Source: Pseudorasbora parva (Eukaryota > Chordata > Actinopteri > Cypriniformes > Gobionidae). Taken from it: 64,000 nt of DNA. The notes beneath the pieces were generated by a model. It saw only the letters and a list, made by a program, of their open reading frames with translations. It ran no database searches and had not been told where the DNA came from. The translations under genes and the position numbers were made by a program. The stretch spans positions 53,765,713 through 53,829,712 of the forward strand of contig NC_090175.1 in NCBI RefSeq assembly GCF_024679245.1. Direction: 5' to 3'. Positions 57,713 to 64,000 of this stretch are shown here, piece by piece. How positions within the stretch are numbered: the first letter of the stretch is position 1; every line of letters starts with the position of its first letter.

Positions 57713-59599
57713 TTACACACAAACACGTAGAGAGTATTCTATATTCTAATTCTGTAAAAAAAAAATACTCATTTATACATTTTTTTGTTACTTTAGGTAC
57801 ATTCATTTAAAATTTAAAATTAATTTACTATTGAAATACTGTAATCTGAGTGTTAACATTTTATATAAGTGAAAACCTCTAACACACTGTTTTACAATAT
57901 TGTTATGAGAAATGTATTTTGGAATGTTTTTAAATTAAAATTAAACAAAGATAACCCACTTGACAGACTCACCGTTTCTTTGCACAAACGAAACAATAGC
58001 TGCGTTCTAATCGGCAAGATTAATGCTTTCAGAGGGCACTTCGAAGGGAGAATAATCCTGAAGGCCACGCTTCTATATAGTTTCAAACTGAATTTGTAAT
58101 AATAATAAAAAGGCGATTTATGTGATAAACTTAAACCACAACTTTAAGTCTTTTAAACCACTCAAAGTGGATGGTGAAATCTTCTAAATCTTCTAGGGCA
58201 CAGGGTCGATAACTCTGAATAGAACACAGCCCAGGTGGGGCGCGATCAATGACGTCGACACAGCAAAATAACGACGAACTATGACTCTAACCACAGGTGG
58301 AGAGCTGTCGTTCCAACGACACAAATTTGCGATGCAGTTTGCGAATGTTCGTTAGAACTATGGTTTCGGGAAACACTGAATCGTTGAACTACGTTGGTAA
58401 CGACGCAACTTGCGACCATAGTTGGCTAACGATGCTTTTGGGAAACGCACCCCTGGTTTAGATCAAGTTCAACCGTTTCTCAAAGCTCGTTATAAACGCT
58501 CAGGTTTAATCCAGAGTTAGAGATTAACTCTGAAGCGGGTGCACCTGAAAGTGTAACACGTGCGGCAAACTGCCAATCACAGTGTCCGTTTGATTCACTT
58601 CTCTTCTGAAGATTGAGAGATTGTTTTGAAAATTACTATGAAAGGAAATGTCTTTACAATCAGGAATAAACACTGCCGCTGCGGTGAGAGTTTGAGAAAG
58701 CAGCTTAAAGAATATCTGATGCATGATTTGAATCAAAGAAATATGCCTAATAATTATAGGTTCACAAAGAGCTCATATAAATACACGTTGTTTAAACGAA
58801 TTATGAATGCATGTATTATATTTATATTACTATTTGGCTACTTGTCAATTAAAATAATATTTATACATATTATATGAATTCAAAGTGATTGTAATTCATA
58901 TAATATAAATATAATAAATAATTAGCACCAAAAGATGCACAATTTTATTTCAAAGTTTTTTTTTCATTATAAACTATAATTTGGATCGAGACATGGGGTG
59001 TGGCTTTATTTTATCTTTACTGGCTGCTGATTGGTCCAGTTTGGGTTTGCGATCCCTAACCCAGAATAAAACCTGCACCAGAGCCGGTTAGCTGTGTAGT
59101 GTCAGTTACCATGGTGATGAACACAGATAAAAACCAATCAAACTTCTTGAGCCCGAAAATCTAATCTCAAACTTACCTGGGTAACAACTGAAACCAGCTT
59201 TGTGCAACAGGCCACTGGTGTGGTTTATTTGAAAAGGGTGTTTTCACAATGGCAGTTTAGTTCAAAATGGGATACAGTTTGCTTGAAAAATTGTTAATGT
59301 GAAACTGCCATGCAGACCTCAGACACCAAACCTGAGACTTGATTTTGATTTCAGTCAACTACGATATATACGTTATCCCTTAAAACGCATACCTCAGGTT
59401 TTTAGTGACCTGCTGGGACATCATATTCTATAACCTCCTTCTTGTTTATTTTTTAATGTTACACATCAAACTTCTTCGGGAACTGAATCCACTTTTGCTA
59501 GTTTAACGACGGGAAAAAACGGTCTGCTTGCAAGGTGCATGGTCTACAAGGGTTGTGCCTAGTCCCCCTAATGAGTCATGGGTGTAGTTTCCACCTCAT

Positions 59600-60300
59600 A
59601 AACATCACTAAGCTACAGAATATGTCAATGATGCAGAAAAGTTAGTTCATGCATTTATCACTTTTAGACTTGCTTATTGTAATGCATTACTAGCTGGCTG
59701 TCCTGCATCCTCAAACAAGCTACAATTATTCCTAAATGCAGATGCTAGAATTCTTACTAGCTCAATAAAATATGATCATATAACACCAATTTTATCATCT
59801 CTACACTAGTTACCTATTAAGCTCTGTATTATTATAATGTATTTCTACTAACCTATAAGGCCCTAAACGGTTTAGCTACTGTGTATTTAACTGATCTTCA
59901 ATCACCCTATAATCCATCATGCTCTTTAAGATTACAAAACTCTAGGATTCTGTTAGTACTATGTCCACTAAAGAAGGGGAAAGCGTTTTCACATTTGGGT
60001 GCTAAACTCTGGAACAGCCTTCCTGGTGATGTCCCGGGCTCAGACTGACTCTCCCAGTTTAAATCTTGATTAAAGATGCATCTCTTTAGACAAGCATTCA
60101 CGTAATGTATCTCATAACCTTGTACTGCAGTTATAAGTGCGCATGATTGTATTTGCTTAATGTTTTGACCAGAAGCTACGCAAATTATTTTCCTGTTCTG
60201 TTTTATCTCGGGATGCCCATCCTGAGGTAGAGAGTGTCAGCTCAGTCAGTCTGGTCCAACCTCTTATGAAGACTTCAGATGACCATCACTGAGACAGTGT
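59600..60300 (+). pseudogene. L2-like LINE reverse transcriptase C-terminus and 3' UTR
   Basis: Plus-strand frames encode VHAFITFRLDYCNALLAGCP, then LQLFLNADARILTS, a YKALNGLA block and GAKLWNSLPGDVPGSD, ending with KMHLFRQAF. This is the C-terminal region of L2/CR1-type RT. Stops and a frameshift occur between 59805 and 59850 and at 60045. The 3' UTR runs to about 60300 and contains GAAGACTTCAGATGACCATC, the sequence amplified in the 48-bp array at 62278-63495. Confidence 0.8.
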
Positions 60301-60819
60301 TTTAAGTCAATGAAAACGTATCATTTTGAAAACGCTCTCCAAAGCGGATACATTTGAAAACGCAGTCTTCGCGTAGTAATGTGGACTGTGAAAACGGAGG
60401 CTTTTTAATACGATGACGCATTTTTAGCCATGTGATGCAGTCATATGACCAATGCAGCCAAGATGGTGAATGACATTGTACAGCAGTTGTTTTGTATGCT
60501 TTCTGTTTTGACAGCCTTGTTAAATATTATAGGGGGGGTGAAACACTCAGTTTCAGTCAGTGTCATGTCAATCTTGAGTACCTATAGAGTAGCATTGCAT
60601 CCTGCATATCTCCGAAAAGTCTTTATTTTTTTTATAATTATATAAAAAAGATGCGCTGTTCCGAGTCTTTCCGAAAAAAGCAGAGCGGGTGGGGGCGTAT
60701 CGTGTGAGCGGAGCTAAATAATGACGTGTGCTCGCTGCTGCTATTGTGTTGAGTCGAGTGCGTCGTAAAGCTGTGTCATCCCTAACAGCGGGAAAAAAAA
60801 CTTTATTCAAAATAAAAAT

Positions 60820-60960
60820 ATGGCTTTTAATCAGATACAGCCATACATCTATGATCCGGAATCAGACCCAGAGGCTGCAGTTGAACAGGAGCAGCAGCAA
60901 AAACGACTAGAGCAGGACGTCTCTATGTGGTACAAGTTATACACTAACTATATAATATGC
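60820..60960 (+). pseudogene. transposon-encoded acidic N-terminal exon
   Basis: The frame starts MAFNQIQPYIYDPESDPEA and goes on with a Glu/Gln-rich stretch to about codon 42, after which coding character fades into hydrophobic AT-rich sequence, perhaps an intron. Similar short acidic N-termini occur in proteins carried by fish THAP-type DNA transposons, but I cannot assign a function. Confidence 0.4.
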
Positions 60961-61586
60961 TTAGCGACTTGTGTTATTTACATATTTATACTTGAATTAT
61001 ATCGTCGTATTTTTGTCTTTGAAGGTGTACATGTGGGAAGTGCAGTTGTGCACGTGTGTTTGTGTGTTTACGCGTGGTTTGTGTAGACAGTAAGCGGACT
61101 GGTTTTGCACGGCAGGCTAAGTTAGTGTTTACATAGAAAGACACGGAATAGTAGCACATTTGAATGAAGAAGCACGCTTATTTAGTTCAACATATTTCCC
61201 CACTCTTTGTGTATTGTTGTTTGGAGTGCTTTTACAATACACAAACATAAAGTTACACATATAGTGGCCAGCTAAACAAATGTACACGCACTACACATCG
61301 CATGCTCCATTGATCAATTAACTATACGTGATCATGTTTGGGCTACTTGATGAGCATAGGCAAAAACACAGACATTTGAAGCAGTCTTACTCACAGCCTG
61401 CGGTTCTAACGTTGGGACCTTTATCGTTGGGACTGCTCCATCCTTCAGCATTAGGCGATCGGGAAAATCCGGCGTCGAGCTGGGCCTTGTTTATGAAACA
61501 GTCGGCACCGAAATGCAGCGAACAGATATAAACATTCGCGCAACTCAGTTGCTGATCCGGAAAAGCAAATTACATCCACTGTTGCC

Positions 61587-61661
61587 TTAACGCGGGGTTT
61601 TGGAGAATCTGTGCAGGACTGTCTTGGTCTGGCAACCAAAAACGCACTTTTTTGGTGACAT
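61587..61661 (-). pseudogene. THAP zinc-finger N-terminus
   Basis: The minus strand reads MSPKKCVFGC, then LHRFSKTPR and a stop. The spacing (Met, two lysines, C-x3-C, then HRF-K) is the start of a C2CH THAP domain, the DNA-binding module of several DNA-transposon transposases. The later Cys and His ligands are absent because the frame ends. Confidence 0.65.
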
Positions 61662-62277
61662 TGTTATGTGCACATCACCTGTGCAGCAGCCTACGAGCCA
61701 GCGCTTTGATGGGGGTAGCCTGTTACTTTCGCTCTCTCCCTCTCTCTCTCTCACGCGCTTCTGGTAGAATTGTCCGTAAGGCCCATACAAGGAAATTCCG
61801 CCCCCATTAACGTCAAAGGGGACGCATGATCTCAAAAAACTTGCCGAAACTTATGACTAACCGGAAGTAGTATTTTTGACAAATAAATACTCCCATCAAA
61901 CGTCCACCTTAACTTTTGAAACTTTGTCTATGTTTAGTATGGGATTCCAAGTCTTTAACAGTGTAAAAAGATCAGTATGCATGAAACAGCATTTCACCCC
62001 CCCTTTAATGTCAGTTTGTACATACTGTTAAAAAAAAACTGGATTTATTGCAGAGTAAATAAATAAGTAGCGGAAATGACGCAAGTCGAAGCGTCTTGTA
62101 TTTGCTCATGCGCAGTACGGGGATGTAAGCGTTTTCAGACGTTTCAGTGTAGATGAACATTTTTTGAAAAACGATTGAAAATTATAGTGTGGACGCGGAG
62201 CATTTTTAGACGAAAACTCTAAGTTTAAGTTTTAAGACGTTTTTAAATTAATCCGGATTAGTGTAGACGTAGTCTAA

Positions 62278-63495
62278 GATGACCATCAACTGTAAAGAGA
62301 TGACTCAACTCTTGTGAGGACTTCAGATGACCATCAACTGTGAAGAGAAGACTCAACTCATGTGAGGACTTTAGATGACCATCACCTGTGAAGAGATGAC
62401 TCAACTCATGTGAGGACTTTAGATGACCATCATCTGTAAAGAGATGACTCAACTCCTGTGAGTACTTTAGATGACCATCACCTGTGAAGAGATGACTCAA
62501 CTCATGTGAGGACTTTAGATGACCATCATCTGTAAAGAGATGACTCAACTATTGTGAGGACTTTAGATTACCATCACCTGTGAAGAAAAGACTCAACTCC
62601 TGTGAGTACTTCAGATTACCATCAACTGTGAAGAGAAGACTCAACTCATGTGAGGAATTCAGATGACCATCACCTGTGAAGAGATGACTCATTTCATGTG
62701 AGGACTTCAGATGACCATCACCTGTGAAGAGAAGACTCAACTCATATGAGGACTTCAGATGACCATCACCTGTGAAGGCTCAACTCATGTGAGGACTTCA
62801 GATGACCATCACCTGTGAAGAGACAACCTCAACTCCTGTGAGTACTTCAGATGACCATCACCTGTGAAGAGATGACTCATCTCATGTGAGGACTTCAGAT
62901 GACCATCACCTGTGAAGAGAAGACTAAACTCATATGAGGACTTTAGATGACCATCACCTGTGAAGGCTCAACTCATGTGAGGACTTCAGATGACCATCAC
63001 CTGTGAAGAGAAGACTCAACTCATATGAGGATTTCAGATGACCATCACCTGTGAAGAGAAGACTCAACTCATATGAGGACTTCAGATGACCATCACATGT
63101 GAAGAGAAGACTCAACTCATATGAGGATTTCAGATGACCATCACCTGTGAAGAGAAGACTCAACTCATATGAGGACTTCAGATGACCATCACATGTGAAG
63201 AGAAGACTCAACTCATATGAGGATTTCAGATGACCATCACCTGTGAAGAAAAGACTCAACTCATATGAGGACTTCAGATGACCATCACCTGTGAAGAAAA
63301 GACTCAACTCATATGAGGATTTCAGATGACCATCACCTGTGAAGAAAAGACTCAACTCATATGAGGACTTCAGATGACCATCACATGTGAAGGCTCAACT
63401 CATGTGAGGACTTCAGATGACCATCACCTGTGAAGAGACGACTCAACTCATGTGAGCACCTCAGATAACCATCACCTGTGAAGAGACAACCTCAA
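62278..63495. repeat. 48-bp minisatellite, about 25 copies
   Basis: GATGACCATCA recurs at 62278, 62326, 62374, 62422 and so on at 48-bp steps. A few copies are shortened to about 40 bp (GTGAAGGCTCAACTC form near 62775, 62963 and 63389). The unit is GACTTCAGATGACCATCACC plus TGTGAAGAGAAGACTCAACT and CATRTGAG. As 48 is divisible by three, the minus strand stays open with a 16-residue repeat. The unit matches the LINE 3' UTR at about 60265-60290. Confidence 0.93.
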
Positions 63496-63499
63496 CTTA

Positions 63500-63825
63500 A
63501 TATGCTTTATTTTATTATTTTGTTGTTGTTACACTAATATCAGGATAATTTAGAGGTATGTGTCACTAAAGAGCCTAATATGGAATAATAATTGATTGAA
63601 AATCCATGCATTTAAAGGTTAAATTATACGCATGTACAGAATGAAAGTGCTTATGATTTACCTTGGACACGAGCCTGCAATGTATTTGCACATAGTGAGT
63701 GCAATCAGGACAGCAATGTTAATCCACTCTCCTCAAAAGATTACAGCAGAAACCAGCCTTATGCAATGCACATACTGTAAAAACTCGTGTCATTTGCTCA
63801 GCTGTGCATAATAGCACCAAATAAT
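63500..63825. other. unique AT-rich sequence, no gene seen
   Basis: Nothing recognisable. Confidence 0.35.
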
Positions 63826-63837
63826 TAAAAAAAAAAA

Positions 63838-64000
63838 AAGTATATATTGTATATATACTTTTTTACATAAGTATATACATTAGGCAATATATTCACATAT
63901 ATGGGATTTAATATTTATATTTTCCAATATATTGCAAATCATTTGTATATTTTGCAATATATTACATGAATATATAATATATTTTATAATACCATCAGTA
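63838..64000. repeat. AATATATT-type AT-rich repeat, cut by the window end
   Basis: Repeated CAATATATT and GTATATAT words match the body of the TA-flanked element at 33721-35249. The terminus is not visible. Confidence 0.5.

Larger units (their letters stand above)
60532..62003. mobile_element. THAP-domain DNA transposon derivative (Kolobok-like?), copy 2
   Basis: Inverted ends GGGGGGGTGAAACACTC (left) and, reverse-complemented, GGGGGGGTGAAATGCTG (right), flanked by TTATA and TTTAA-type sequence that may derive from a TTAA target. A start of an acidic protein (60820-60945, plus) and the beginning of a THAP zinc finger (61587-61661, minus) are present but the transposase body is gone. A degraded relative lies at 31735-32235. 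Superfamily is a guess from THAP plus TTAA-like flanks. Confidence 0.6.
60303..62275. mobile_element. DNA element inserted between the LINE tail and the 48-bp array
   Basis: Both flanks (60303-60480 and 62100-62275) are rich in GAAAACG/CGTTTTC words and phrases such as GTGTGGACGCGG and GTGTAGACGTAG, in inverted sense, as in cyprinid hAT-like MITEs. The insert separates a LINE 3' UTR copy of GATGACCATCA from the tandem copies. Exact ends are not certain. The THAP-transposon derivative at 60532-62003 lies inside. Confidence 0.45.

Noticed and set aside
62258..63355. 16-residue repeat protein on the minus strand (up to 133 codons)
   Set aside because: The frame exists because the 48-bp unit is a multiple of three. 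It is broken by shortened copies, and the unit traces to LINE non-coding sequence. Kept as a finding but not called as a gene.
62278..63495. CRISPR-like array
   Set aside because: The repeats are contiguous 48-bp units without unique spacers, in a vertebrate genome context.

Overview
The window looks like a gene-poor, transposon-saturated intergenic or intronic stretch of a teleost genome, most likely a cypriniform (carp/zebrafish-like) fish. This is inferred from the mix of elements: a Gmr1-type Ty3/gypsy retrotransposon, a DIRS-like element, Tc1/mariner, hAT, Harbinger, piggyBac-like and THAP-domain DNA transposons, L2-like LINE tails, and very long dinucleotide and tetranucleotide microsatellites in an AT-rich background. 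I found no convincing host protein-coding exon, tRNA or rRNA gene. Most long open frames are translations of microsatellites.

The centrepiece is a nearly intact LTR retrotransposon at 36992-42103. It has two 374-bp LTRs that differ at one position, a 5-bp target duplication (GAGTT), and a primer-binding site matching the 3' end of tRNA-Phe. One gag-pol frame is broken by a single in-frame TAG. Its pol order is protease, integrase, reverse transcriptase, RNase H, so integrase precedes RT. That is the Ty1/copia-like order found in the Gmr1 group of Ty3/gypsy elements. Its Gag contains a segment resembling the vertebrate SCAN domain.

Layout: 1-5200 holds unique AT-rich DNA with (CA)n, (AT)n and a GGAT composite satellite. 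5225-9900 holds MITE-like elements, long CT/GT tracts and one arm of a 108-bp identical inverted duplication. 9435-11583 holds two AATAG arrays flanking 82-bp and 30-bp minisatellites. 11584-14880 is mostly unique, with an RFX-type X-box. 14880-21100 holds the other arm of the duplication, two Tc1 transposase fossils, a 780-bp polypurine tract and a LINE RT fossil. 21260-24910 holds an inverted-repeat element, a 192-bp satellite array and a three-phase tetranucleotide array. 25440-36470 holds nested DNA transposons. 36992-42103 is the retrotransposon. 42330-50000 holds MITEs, an internally deleted DIRS-like element joined to a LINE tail, and a 184-bp hairpin. 50126-52916 is a long-TIR element hosting a solo LTR and a hAT element. 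53367-59213 holds Harbinger-like and Tc1 remnants. 59600-63500 holds a LINE tail, a THAP-transposon derivative and a 48-bp minisatellite that seems to derive from the LINE tail.

The coding remnants do not form a host pathway. The retrotransposon ORFs work together (Gag particle, protease, integrase, RT/RNase H). The rest is a stratified record of insertions into insertions, whose relative ages can be read from nesting and target duplications.
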